Of a DNA stretch of 64,000 bases, positions 9,575-18,161 are shown in pieces (within the stretch, counting starts at the first letter, position 1; every line of letters begins with the position of its first letter). The position numbers and the translations under genes were made by a program. The notes beneath the pieces were generated by a model. That model saw nothing but the letters and a program-made list of their open reading frames with translations. It was not told where the DNA came from and searched no databases. The DNA is from Pseudomonadales bacterium (GTDB lineage Bacteria > Pseudomonadota > Gammaproteobacteria > Pseudomonadales > Azotimanducaceae). Where the stretch lies: contig JANQJA010000009.1 in assembly GCA_028281885.1 (NCBI GenBank), positions 62,001 to 126,000 of the forward strand, written 5' to 3'.

Positions 9575-12031
9575 ATGTCCGACGAAACTACCGAAGCTTC
9601 CGCGGAGGAGGCGGAAACTTACAATCTCGTCTTCTTTCCGCAGCTTGAAGATGGTGCCGACTTTGAGGAGGTCAAGGAGAAGCTGTCCGCCACCCTCAAG
9701 GTTGACCAGGTCAAGGTCGATGGCTGGTACGACGCAGAAGAGCCCACCGTTCTGCTGAAAGGTGTGGCGAAGGATGTTGCTGAACGGTACATGGATGCAA
9801 TCCTGAAATGCGGTGCTGTTTGTAACATCCAGGCGTCCAGTGATGTTGGCGCGTTGTCGCTGGTTCCGAAGTCGGCAAAAGTCGACTTTTTCATCTGTCC
9901 TTCCTGTGAATATGAAGAGGAGGTCCCACAGGGGACTTCCTATGAGCAGTGCCCGAAGTGCGGTCTTGTGATTGCGAAATGGGAAGAAAAGATGCGGGAA
10001 GAGGCGGAGAAAGAAAAAATCCGCCGGCGCCTGATGCGAGATGCGCGGCTGGAGGGAGACCGGGAAGAGGATCTCGCTCGCAAGCGGGAGGAGTTAGAGC
10101 GCTTGCGGGCGCTCGAACTGGAAATCATGAAGGAGCTGGGGCTGAAGACGCCCAGCCGATTCTGGCGATTCTTCGAGCGATATCCGATATCCGTATCCAG
10201 TGCCTTTGCCATGCTGATTGTAGCGGCCTCAGGGCTGGTGCTTCATCAGGTTGACCAGTACCTGGATGCGCAGGCGGTGGATGCAGTGCGGGCGTCGGCG
10301 GCGCCGGCCGAGGTTCAGGCGATTGCGCCGGTCATTTCGGCTGCGGTTCAGCTACAGCAGAATGGTAACCAGGCGATGATTTCCGAGATCGCCGAAGTGA
10401 CCACCAAGATGCATGGTTCCGCGCCGGTGAGTCAGCAGGAACTGATCGGTGTCGCCCAACAGATGATGAAAGGTGTCGATGCGGACCAATTTGTCGCGTC
10501 CGCCTCGAAAAATGCGACGCCGGGCATGATGACGAGGGCCGGACCTGATGGCCAGGAACCGGTCCGGTTCAACACCGATACCGTGGGTGGCGTGACCGGG
10601 ATACCGGGGGTAGAGAAGTTCGACGCCAGGGTATTGCAGAGTATGGCGCCGCCGCTGCTTGAACACGGGCACGAGAATGTGCTGACCGTACTTACAGAAC
10701 GCGTCTCGGTGCCTGATCCGTTGAACCTGGATGAAATGTTGCTGGTACGTCAGGTCGAAGACATGGACGGTTCGATGATCGTCGATCTGATGAAGGGGTT
10801 GGCGACAGACAAGGAATGGGATCAGTATATCGCCCAGAATGTGCGCGTCTTTATCGCTGATGGCCAGATGGATCAGGCCTCTGAACTGATCGATCGCATC
10901 AAGAATCCGGTCACCAAGATCGCCTCTCTCGGCGAATACATGGTTGCAATGCTGGTGGCTGATCCGGCCGCGGCGCTGAAGCTGCCGATGGCCCGGGTGA
11001 GCAACGAGTTGAATGAGATCGCGGACCCTGACACCAAGGCATCTACGCTGCTGGCTCTGGGCCGGCAGCTCGCCGCAGCAGGGTACGGGGCGCAGCCCGA
11101 CGAGTCGTATAGCCGTGTCAACGAACTGGTTCGGGATGCCGATAACGCGTTTGAAAAATCCTATCTTTCTGCCCGGTTGGCGGTGGCATGGCATGAGTCC
11201 GGCAATATCGCCCGGGCGAAGAGCCTGATGCGAACGGCGGTCAACCAGGCGAGTCAGATCACTGATCCGCGCGAGCGAATTTCTGCTTTTACCCGGATAT
11301 CACAGCGCTATTACGATGTGCGGAATCCAACGTTGGCCAATGAGATATTGAGTGAAGCCCAGGTGCTCGCGGCAAGTCGGCTCGAGCCGGCAGAACGATC
11401 CCGCGTTTTCGGTGAGATTGCGATTGCCCAGGGTTATATGGGCGATATCAGGGGAGCCCTGTTGTCGATTGACAACGCCGCAGTGGGTGAAGGTAAACAG
11501 CAGGTGCTGATGAAGCTGGCAGAATCGCTGATTGGTCTGGGTCGTTATTATGAGGCGCAGGCGGTGATGGACGAAATGGACGATCCGACTGGCTTTAACC
11601 GCTTGCAGATTCGCCTGATCACCGCGCTTCATTATGGCGGCTATGCTGATCAGGTTCGATTACGCATGGACTCTGCCCTGGAACGGGCGAATGAGATAGA
11701 AGATCGTGCCCAGCGCAGTATTATCCTGAGCCAGCTGGGCAGGCTCGCTCGGCGCAGCGGATTCGAAGATCTCGCGATTATGTTCTTTGATGAGGCGCTC
11801 ATGGTCACCGGCCCCCTTCGGGATCGGGAGCTTGCTGTCAGCCTGGGTTTACTGGCGCTGGAGCAGGCCCGCGCCCTGATGCCCTACTCGAGTCAGGAAA
11901 CGATGTATGAGGTCGAAGAAGCCATCGTCCAGGATCCGATCTCAACTGAGATCATGGCAACGGAACGTATTGTTCAGAATTTTATGCCCGCGTCGGTGAA
12001 GGAACTGATCGAGCCGGAGCCCGAATACTGA
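9575..12031 (+). CDS. Large zinc-ribbon, coiled-coil membrane protein with helical repeat region
   Basis: 818 residues; no named family recognised. In order: an acidic N-terminal domain (1-100) with a ferredoxin-like alternation; a zinc ribbon with Cys108/Cys111 and Cys126/Cys129; a highly charged coiled coil (about 133-188); one membrane span (about 206-224, AFAMLIVAASGLVL); then about 590 residues of helical, TPR-like repeats (for example ISAFTRISQRY and AIAQGYMGDIRGALLSI). The order suggests an inner-membrane protein with a cytosolic zinc-ribbon head and a large solenoid on the other side, possibly a scaffold. No clear ribosome site precedes the ATG. It converges with the Lol-like operon, four bases apart. 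Confidence 0.72.
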   Translation: MSDETTEASAEEAETYNLVFFPQLEDGADFEEVKEKLSATLKVDQVKVDGWYDAEEPTVLLKGVAKDVAERYMDAILKCGAVCNIQASSDVGALSLVPKSAKVDFFICPSCEYEEEVPQGTSYEQCPKCGLVIAKWEEKMREEAEKEKIRRRLMRDARLEGDREEDLARKREELERLRALELEIMKELGLKTPSRFWRFFERYPISVSSAFAMLIVAASGLVLHQVDQYLDAQAVDAVRASAAPAEVQAIAPVISAAVQLQQNGNQAMISEIAEVTTKMHGSAPVSQQELIGVAQQMMKGVDADQFVASASKNATPGMMTRAGPDGQEPVRFNTDTVGGVTGIPGVEKFDARVLQSMAPPLLEHGHENVLTVLTERVSVPDPLNLDEMLLVRQVEDMDGSMIVDLMKGLATDKEWDQYIAQNVRVFIADGQMDQASELIDRIKNPVTKIASLGEYMVAMLVADPAAALKLPMARVSNELNEIADPDTKASTLLALGRQLAAAGYGAQPDESYSRVNELVRDADNAFEKSYLSARLAVAWHESGNIARAKSLMRTAVNQASQITDPRERISAFTRISQRYYDVRNPTLANEILSEAQVLAASRLEPAERSRVFGEIAIAQGYMGDIRGALLSIDNAAVGEGKQQVLMKLAESLIGLGRYYEAQAVMDEMDDPTGFNRLQIRLITALHYGGYADQVRLRMDSALERANEIEDRAQRSIILSQLGRLARRSGFEDLAIMFFDEALMVTGPLRDRELAVSLGLLALEQARALMPYSSQETMYEVEEAIVQDPISTEIMATERIVQNFMPASVKELIEPEPEY

Positions 12032-12035
12032 GTGT

Positions 12036-13142
12036 CTAAAAATAATAGCGCAGGCTGGCGTAAGCGGTGTCGGGACTGGCACCGTATTCGGTCAGTTCAC
12101 CGCCGCTGAACAGATAGATGCCCGCATCCACGTACAGGTTCTGCGTGGCATTAAATGTGCCGCTGAATGAGGTAAAGATCGAGTGATCCGAGAGGTTGAA
12201 AATTCCCTGTCCTTGCAGGGACCACAACGGCGAAAGCTGAAACTGAATCGCCGGGATCACATAGTGTCGTGCCAGCAGAAAAACTCCCCCGGTCTGATAG
12301 GCTCTGCTCGTTGCGTTCGTCTGGTAATCCCGGGCTTCGCTGCCCGCGCCGTTGAAGTGGTACTCGATGAGGCCGTAGACATCCTCATTGAATGCGTAGT
12401 CCAGGCCGGCGGAGGCTCTCTGGTAGCTGACGTCACCGGTGACGAAAGCCGCTTCAATCCAGATACCGACTTCTCCCAGGGCTGATTGCAGCCCGCCACC
12501 GACAAGCGACTGTTCTGCAAACCGCATCAGTGTTGCTTCAAAATCTACACCGCCAGCGTTGTTGCGATACTTCAGGAAGGTCGCGGAGTTCTCCGTGCGG
12601 GCGCCATCGCCGAGAACGACACCGATATCGAGTTCACCCAGTGCGTCGACTGGATGGCGAAAGCGAATCGCGTCAATACCGATTCGATACTCGGTATTGA
12701 GCGCGCGCACATCGAAAGGCAGAAATACGTCTGTTGGATTGATGATGCGTGCCATGCCGAAGGTGATTGGCTGCCGTCCGATGATCAGGTCGCCGGCTTC
12801 GAGTGAAGCCTGCAGGTTCAGGCGGTCAATGTTGCTGTACAACGCGTGGCGGGACGAATGGTCCAGCCGGGGTTTTGAGTCCGTGAACCGCCAGCTTCTG
12901 CGATTGCCGGAAGTCGGCGCATTGATGGATGCGACGTCTGAACTGAGGATAGGATTCAACTCGGCATGAAACTGCCAGGCAACAGAGGTTTCGATGTGAT
13001 CGAGCATGACCCGAACGCTGCTTTGCAGTTGCGTGATTTCCTCATTGGCGACAGCGTAGGTTTTCGCGTAGCCGGAGAGTGATTGTCCGGAAGCGCCGAA
13101 CGTGAGACAAGCCGCCAGAGTCGCCAGCAAGCCTCTCATCAT
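12036..13142 (-). CDS. Outer-membrane beta-barrel protein of the Lol-like operon
   Basis: 368 residues. A signal peptide (ending near GASGQS) precedes a chain of amphipathic strands ending in Tyr-Phe, typical of outer-membrane barrels; GRQPITFGMARIINPTDVF resembles the alginate-export/DUF1302 type of porin-like proteins. It is the last gene of a five-gene operon and its ATG overlaps the stop of the ABC ATPase gene (ATGA). In this context it is likely the outer-membrane partner of the LolA-like carrier and the FtsX-type transporter, either as acceptor or exit channel. That role is inference. Confidence 0.75.
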   Translation of the reverse strand: MMRGLLATLAACLTFGASGQSLSGYAKTYAVANEEITQLQSSVRVMLDHIETSVAWQFHAELNPILSSDVASINAPTSGNRRSWRFTDSKPRLDHSSRHALYSNIDRLNLQASLEAGDLIIGRQPITFGMARIINPTDVFLPFDVRALNTEYRIGIDAIRFRHPVDALGELDIGVVLGDGARTENSATFLKYRNNAGGVDFEATLMRFAEQSLVGGGLQSALGEVGIWIEAAFVTGDVSYQRASAGLDYAFNEDVYGLIEYHFNGAGSEARDYQTNATSRAYQTGGVFLLARHYVIPAIQFQLSPLWSLQGQGIFNLSDHSIFTSFSGTFNATQNLYVDAGIYLFSGGELTEYGASPDTAYASLRYYF

Positions 13143-13843
13143 ACGCGTTGCTCATCCTTGACGATGCGACCGTCTTCCAGATGGATGAGTCGTCGGGCGC
13201 GCTCCATGATTTTTTGGTCGTGGGTGGAAAACACGAAAGTCATGCCCTGGTCCCTGTTCAGCTCGCGCATGACCTCAAGCAGCGAGATGCCGCTCTTTGA
13301 GTCAAGGTTGGCGGTCGGTTCGTCGGCCAGGATGATGTCCGGTTCCGAGACCATTGCTCGTGCGACTGCGACGCGTTGTTGCTGGCCACCCGACAGGGCG
13401 GGCGGTAATCGCTCGCCCAGGCCGGCAAGACCGACTCGATCAAGTATGTCGGAGACGCGCCGCCGCCGTTCGGCGTGGGGAACGCCCTGCAGCAGCATGA
13501 TGTATTCGATGTTCTCCGCGGCCGTCAGTACCGGGATCAGATTGTAAGACTGAAAAATGAAGCCGATGTGATCCCGACGAAAGTCGGACAGTTCGTTGCC
13601 GCTCATCTGGTCGATGCGGCGTCCAGCCAGCTCCACGCTGCCGCTGGTGGGGTTATCCAGTCCGCCGATCAGGTTCAGCAGGGTCGATTTGCCCGAACCG
13701 GAAGGGCCTATCAGCGCGCTGAACTCACCCCGTTCGATATTCAGGGTGACGTCATCGAGGGCTTTAACCAGTGTTTCTCCCTCACCGAAGTGACGGCAGA
13801 GGTGCTCGGTTTTGATCACAGGCTGTCTATGGGGCTCGTTCAT
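13139..13843 (-). CDS. LolD/MacB-type ABC transporter ATPase
   Basis: 234 residues, a single nucleotide-binding domain. Walker A is GPSGSGKS (46-53), the Q-loop is FIFQSYNLIPVLTA, the signature is LSGGQQQR, Walker B is IILADEP with the catalytic Glu, and the switch His is in STHD. The FQ.YNLIP/L.A.EN pattern is typical of LolD and MacB ATPases that drive FtsX-type permeases by mechanotransmission. It overlaps both neighbours by ATGA junctions and must serve the two permease genes directly upstream. Confidence 0.92.
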   Translation of the reverse strand: MNEPHRQPVIKTEHLCRHFGEGETLVKALDDVTLNIERGEFSALIGPSGSGKSTLLNLIGGLDNPTSGSVELAGRRIDQMSGNELSDFRRDHIGFIFQSYNLIPVLTAAENIEYIMLLQGVPHAERRRRVSDILDRVGLAGLGERLPPALSGGQQQRVAVARAMVSEPDIILADEPTANLDSKSGISLLEVMRELNRDQGMTFVFSTHDQKIMERARRLIHLEDGRIVKDEQRV

Positions 13844-15054
13844 AGGGTCTTCTTGATAGCGAGTGCGGGGACGATGCGCGATGCAAAATGCGCCGGATAC
13901 AGTGATGCCAGGAATGTCAGGATGATCACATAGATCGGGAAATCGACGAACTGACTGGAATCCAGCACGGTATAGATTCTATCCATGCTGATGCCGGCAA
14001 CTTCGAATTCTCCGATCGGAATACCATAAATGCTGAACCCGTAGCCGAGCACAAGGCCCAGGCCGACACCCGCGGTCGCACTTGCTGCGGCGATCAGGAC
14101 CGCCTCCCAGGCCACCAGTGACATGACACCGAACGGTCGGGTGCCCACCGCTTTCATGACGCCCAGTTCGTAGATACGTTCGAAAATGGACATAAACATC
14201 GAATTGATGACGCCAAGCGAGGCAAGCAAGAACAGGATCATTCCGATGATCGCAGACGAGTAGCTGGTCATTGACAGCATCGAGGCAATCTCGGGGTTGG
14301 AATCGAGCCAGTTGACGACTTCCATGGTGTCGTCGCCGAGCGCATAGAGAGGATGGTCGAGATCGGTCGCAAGGTCGGGATGAGAAAACTGAATCACCAC
14401 CTGATGAGCCCCATCGTGGAGCTGCAACAATCGTCGCGCGTCTGTCAGATTGATAAACACCATGGCTTCATCCATTTCTGCCACCCCAAACTCGAAGACA
14501 CCTGACAGTCGGTACAGCGCCTGTGCCAGTTCACCTGAATGAACCTCGGCGACCGTGATTACGATGCGGTCGCCGAGGGTGACTTCCAGTTGATTTGCCA
14601 GTTCACGGCCTATCAGGATTTCACCCTCCGAGCCGGACAGGTAGCTGCCCTCAACGATGAGTGTCGAGACGCGACTGACCTGCCGCTCAGCGTCCGCTTC
14701 GATACCCACGATCTGGGCGCTGGTGACGTTGTAGGGTGAGGACACCATGCCACCGGAAACAATGCGTGGAGCAGCGGCTGCAATCGTGTCGATCTGCCGG
14801 ACATCTTCAACAAGCCGGGCGGCACCGGTAAGCACCAGATCACTATCGAACGTTTCGAGGAAGCCGGCTCGGTGAATCTGGGCTTCGCCGCCGAAAGTCT
14901 TGGTGACCGTTTCGGTCATCAGCACAATGCTGCCGCGAATAAAGGCGTCCGTCAGCATCATGGCGGTCAGACTCAGACTGATCAGCAGGATGGTCAGCAA
15001 TGTCCGACGGGCATTGCGAAACAGATTACGGTAGGCGAGTCTGATGATGAGCAT
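13840..15054 (-). CDS. FtsX/LolE-type ABC permease (second of pair)
   Basis: 404 residues. One membrane helix near the N-terminus (about residues 13-35) is followed by a large periplasmic MacB-like domain and three C-terminal helices (from about 275), the FtsX/MacB layout. YELGVMKAVGTRPFGVM is the conserved cytosolic coupling helix. The ATG at 15054 overlaps the upstream stop as TGATG; a longer reading frame upstream is not used because it would run back through the first permease gene. It pairs with the preceding permease, as LolC pairs with LolE. Confidence 0.9.
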   Translation of the reverse strand: MLIIRLAYRNLFRNARRTLLTILLISLSLTAMMLTDAFIRGSIVLMTETVTKTFGGEAQIHRAGFLETFDSDLVLTGAARLVEDVRQIDTIAAAAPRIVSGGMVSSPYNVTSAQIVGIEADAERQVSRVSTLIVEGSYLSGSEGEILIGRELANQLEVTLGDRIVITVAEVHSGELAQALYRLSGVFEFGVAEMDEAMVFINLTDARRLLQLHDGAHQVVIQFSHPDLATDLDHPLYALGDDTMEVVNWLDSNPEIASMLSMTSYSSAIIGMILFLLASLGVINSMFMSIFERIYELGVMKAVGTRPFGVMSLVAWEAVLIAAASATAGVGLGLVLGYGFSIYGIPIGEFEVAGISMDRIYTVLDSSQFVDFPIYVIILTFLASLYPAHFASRIVPALAIKKTL

Positions 15055-16286
15055 CAGTGGGTCTGCATGGCTTCGACGGGCAATATGCGTGCTGCTCTCA
15101 GTCCTGGCAGGAAACTGACCGCCAGCGCGTATCCATAGATGATCGCCGCGGGCAGAAGCATCACCCGGGCGGAAAATTCTCCCTTCATGTGGCTGAACGG
15201 CACACCACCCAGGTCGACGGGATCGGGCAGGGAAAACCCACTGTGGGTCAGCCACAGGATGACGGGTATGGCGATCAGGATACCGAGAATGATGCTCGCG
15301 GTGGCGAGCAGCATCGTTTCCAGCAGAATCATTGTCAGCACGAGTGAAGATCTGCTGCCCAGCGCTTTCATCATGCCGAACTCACGGGTTCGTTCGAGTA
15401 CTGACATCAGTACGGTATTGAGTACACCGACAAAGACGATAAACAGGATGATGCCCAGCGTTACTGCGTTACTCCGCTTGTCGGCCTGCATGGACTGATA
15501 GAAGGTTTTCTGGATTTCCGGCCAGGTGGAAACGGTTAGATCGGGGACCAGGCGTCCCAGCGTTTCCGTCAGCGCGGCTGCGATGTTGTCTGTCAGCGAG
15601 ATGTCGTCCAGAACAATCGCGATTTCGTGAACCTGATTCGGGCCAAGGGAAAGGAAAGGCTGCGCCGCCTGCAGCGGCAGATACACGTTAAGTCGTTCCT
15701 GGGAGCGTCTTGTGCCGACGGTCCCTTTCACCCTGAAAAGGTCGTTGGCGACTGATCCATCGGCACCCTGTGAAATCAGCACGATTTCGTCACCAACCCC
15801 GATCTCGAGACTGGTCGCTGCACCCTGACCGATCAGTGCGTCGAAGTAGCCTTCGCTATCTGGTTGTGCGGTCAGCCACTGGCCGCTTGCGAGTTTTTCT
15901 CGCAGGCGACTGGTATCAGTTTCCAGTTCGTTATCAATGCCAATGACCTGGACCGGTGCGTGATTGTCTTCAGCGTAGGCGAGCGCCGGCGCAAAGGTTC
16001 TCGGCGTAAAACTTTTGATGTGGTTTTCGGCGTGTAATGTCTCGTTGAGGACATTCAGCGTGTCGATCGTCTTGTAGATTCGTGGTTTGTCAGCATAGTC
16101 CTTGCTATGAATCTGGAGATGACCCGTTTCATCTTCGGTGAAGATCCGGATGACATTGCTGTAGCTGCCATCGATCATCGAGAAGGACATTGCACTTAGC
16201 AGGTATCCGCCGGCCATGCTGATGGTCGTCAGGATCGTACGTCGTCGTTGTCTGAGTATGTTTCGAAATGCTAGCTTGAACAGCAT
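15054..16286 (-). CDS. FtsX/LolC-type ABC permease (first of pair)
   Basis: 410 residues, with the same topology as the next gene: helix at about 17-37, periplasmic domain, and three C-terminal helices. REFGMMKALGSRSSLV is the coupling segment, and PFSHMKGEFSAR is a periplasmic loop. It lacks a glycine-rich loop matching LolE as far as I can see. Its ATG shares a base with the stop of the LolA-like gene. The two permeases differ substantially from one another, consistent with a heterodimer. Confidence 0.9.
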   Translation of the reverse strand: MLFKLAFRNILRQRRRTILTTISMAGGYLLSAMSFSMIDGSYSNVIRIFTEDETGHLQIHSKDYADKPRIYKTIDTLNVLNETLHAENHIKSFTPRTFAPALAYAEDNHAPVQVIGIDNELETDTSRLREKLASGQWLTAQPDSEGYFDALIGQGAATSLEIGVGDEIVLISQGADGSVANDLFRVKGTVGTRRSQERLNVYLPLQAAQPFLSLGPNQVHEIAIVLDDISLTDNIAAALTETLGRLVPDLTVSTWPEIQKTFYQSMQADKRSNAVTLGIILFIVFVGVLNTVLMSVLERTREFGMMKALGSRSSLVLTMILLETMLLATASIILGILIAIPVILWLTHSGFSLPDPVDLGGVPFSHMKGEFSARVMLLPAAIIYGYALAVSFLPGLRAARILPVEAMQTH

Positions 16287-17026
16287 CAGAATCTCTGCTT
16301 GAGAGAACGTAACGAGAAGTCGTCGGCGGCAACGTCCGGAGGATCCAGTTCCAGGGACTCATAGATCACAAGCGTGCGGTGACCTGTCTTGTTGTGTGGC
16401 AGCATTTCCAGTACGGAAGGCAGTCGGTGGCCGGAAAAATCTCTCGGTTCGGAAAATGTCAGGCTGCGAATCTTCTCGCCGCGCTCATCAAAGAAATGCT
16501 GCTCAACTGGAATCAGCGCCGTACTGTCGATGATGTATTCGATTTTTCCCCATACCGTGACTGTATCGGTTTTTGGCGTCAGGATAATGATGTATTGACC
16601 GTCTTCTTCCCGCAGGTTCAGGTCATACTCTTCAGTCAGTGTGGTCTGTTTGACCAGGTCATCGTTGGTGAAGTCGCTGCCCATCCATGAGCCCATCATC
16701 ATCGATGGTGGAATCTTGATCACCTTGTTGATTTTTGGAAAGAAGTTCCACATTTCGCTCTTGATGCGCAGTGTGGCAATGCCGCGATCCTTGCGGGGCT
16801 CGTAAATCCTGATCAGCGTCGATTCGTCGCCAAGACTGATCGCTTTCAGGCTAAGAGAACGATCATAATGGGGCGTCTCGATTCGCATGGTGATGCTGGC
16901 GCGGCTCGTTTCACCGCGGTAAAGCTGCTCCATCTGATCGATGAGTTCGACAGCCCTGAGCGCAGAGTCAGATTCGCTGGCCTGGAGCGGAAAGCTCATC
17001 AAAACCATCAGGATAAAGCGGAGCAT
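16286..17026 (-). CDS. LolA-like outer-membrane lipoprotein-sorting protein
   Basis: 246 residues. A signal peptide (ending near LQASES) is followed by a half-barrel type sequence of the LolA-like sorting family (the group annotated outer membrane lipoprotein-sorting protein): MRIETPHYDRSLSLKAISLG, RIYEPRKDRGIATLRI, WNFFPKINKVIKIPPSMMMGSWMGSDFTNDDLV and the closing FSLRSLKQRF. The MMGSWMGSDF-TNDDLV stretch is characteristic. It is probably a periplasmic carrier for a lipid or lipidated cargo. It is first in the operon and followed without gap by the permeases. No promoter stands out, although the 99-base region shared with the divergent DUF481 gene must contain it. Confidence 0.85.
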   Translation of the reverse strand: MLRFILMVLMSFPLQASESDSALRAVELIDQMEQLYRGETSRASITMRIETPHYDRSLSLKAISLGDESTLIRIYEPRKDRGIATLRIKSEMWNFFPKINKVIKIPPSMMMGSWMGSDFTNDDLVKQTTLTEEYDLNLREEDGQYIIILTPKTDTVTVWGKIEYIIDSTALIPVEQHFFDERGEKIRSLTFSEPRDFSGHRLPSVLEMLPHNKTGHRTLVIYESLELDPPDVAADDFSLRSLKQRF

Positions 17027-17125
17027 GGCATCTGCCTGGTAAAAGGTAGTGAGATGCTAGCAAATAATCGCGACCGATGACGCGAGCAGGTATACTCCGC
17101 GACTTTTTTGGGAGGAGATCAAGGC

Positions 17126-17818
17126 ATGCGAGGAACTGTCGCGTTACTGTTGACGATGTTGGCGGCTTCGGCATTCGCCCAGGACTGGAACAGCGAAATA
17201 GAACTGGGCGCGGTGATCACAACCGGTAATACCCAGCAGGAGAACCTCAAGCTCCGTCTTGGTACCGAAAGAACCGGAACGACCATCGAGCATTCGGCGC
17301 GTCTGGATGCGCTTCGATCTTCTGAAGATAGTGTTGTCACGGCACAAAAATACTATCTCTATTACCAGGCCGACTACCGGCTGGACGACCGTCATTCGCT
17401 GTTCGGTCGAGTCAGTTACGAAGACGACCGTTTTTCAGGCTTCGATTACCAACTGGACGAGACCGTGGGCTACTCGCGCGTGTTAATGGATTCCGGAGTC
17501 ATGAAGCTGGTAGGGGATCTGGGCCTCGGTATGCGCCAGAGTCAGCGGACTGGCAGTGATAGCATGTCCGAATTCATCACCCGACTGGCTGCCAGATTTG
17601 ACTGGCAGATCAGTGAATCAGCCGAGTTCCGACAGACCCTCAGCACCGAGATCGGTGAGGACTCGACGATCTCTCGTTCCGAGACTTCGCTGCAGTCCAC
17701 CATTATCAGCGCATTGGCGATGAAGCTGGCGCTGACCATCAAGCACCAGTCGGAGGTCCCGATGGGGAACGAAAACACGGACACGGAAACCTCCGTCACG
17801 CTGGTCTATCACTTCTAG
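17126..17818 (+). CDS. DUF481 (YdiY-like) outer-membrane barrel protein
   Basis: 230 residues. Signal peptide (ending AFAQDW) then WNSEIELGAVITTGNTQQENL, the hallmark opening of DUF481 barrels, and strands such as DYRLDDRHSLFGRVSYEDDRFSGFDYQ; it ends in Phe. GGAGGAG lies eight bases ahead of the ATG at 17126, which settles the start over an upstream TTG. TATACT at 17091-17096 may be its -10 box, without a good -35. The TAG stop codon is part of the CTAG that borders the 248-bp mobile repeat, so the repeat inserted exactly at the gene end. Function unknown; related proteins respond to salt or acid. Confidence 0.88.
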   Translation: MRGTVALLLTMLAASAFAQDWNSEIELGAVITTGNTQQENLKLRLGTERTGTTIEHSARLDALRSSEDSVVTAQKYYLYYQADYRLDDRHSLFGRVSYEDDRFSGFDYQLDETVGYSRVLMDSGVMKLVGDLGLGMRQSQRTGSDSMSEFITRLAARFDWQISESAEFRQTLSTEIGEDSTISRSETSLQSTIISALAMKLALTIKHQSEVPMGNENTDTETSVTLVYHF

Positions 17819-18062
17819 CGCGGATATTGCACCAAATGCCTGAAAAATCGCGAAGGACTTTTTTCTCCTGAGCTGGCTCGTGAGCGCAGCCGTGTCGAGA
17901 ACACGGCGCAACGAGCACGGCAGCTCAGGGGAAGAAAGAACGAGCGAGATTCAGGCAAATGCTGGCGACTGACAAAGTGTGATTTCCCAGAATTCATGTA
18001 CCTCCCTGAATTGTCTGACCCAGACGACCAGTACAAATGATTTGGTGCAATATCCGCGCTAG
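17815..18062. mobile_element. 248-bp MITE-like element, copy 1
   Basis: The element has perfect terminal inverted repeats, CTAG then CGCGGATATTGCACCAAAT at the left (17815-17837) and the exact complement at the right (18040-18062). A second copy of equal length lies at 56079-56326; I count 22 differences, about 91% identity. The inside holds a nested palindrome: CCTGAGCTG (17867-17875) with CAGCTCAGG (17921-17929), and CCGTGT with ACACGG (17890-17906). It has no gene of its own. CTAG on both sides could be a 4-bp target duplication, which would fit an IS5-type YTAR target; this is inference. The left CTAG gives the DUF481 gene its stop codon. Confidence 0.88.
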
Positions 18063-18161
18063 CCTATATATTCGTCAGCCTTAATAGATATATTCCATAT
18101 GGCGGGATTATCTTGCGAATTCGAATAAGTAACATGGGCGCCATCGAATGGAGGTGTCGTC

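Noticed and set aside
10352..11194. 280-codon minus-strand frame opposite the zinc-ribbon membrane protein
   Set aside because: His- and Arg-rich antisense shadow with no ribosome site; the sense frame has zinc ribbon, coiled coil and membrane helix in order.
15055..15255. Upstream extension of the second FtsX-type permease
   Set aside because: The extra 67 residues lie inside the first permease gene in another frame and have no membrane or family features; the TGATG junction marks the start.
17815..18036. Minus-strand frames within the 248-bp element (also in copy 2)
   Set aside because: They read through the palindromes and inverted ends, lack a ribosome site and differ between the copies; repeat-derived, not genes.
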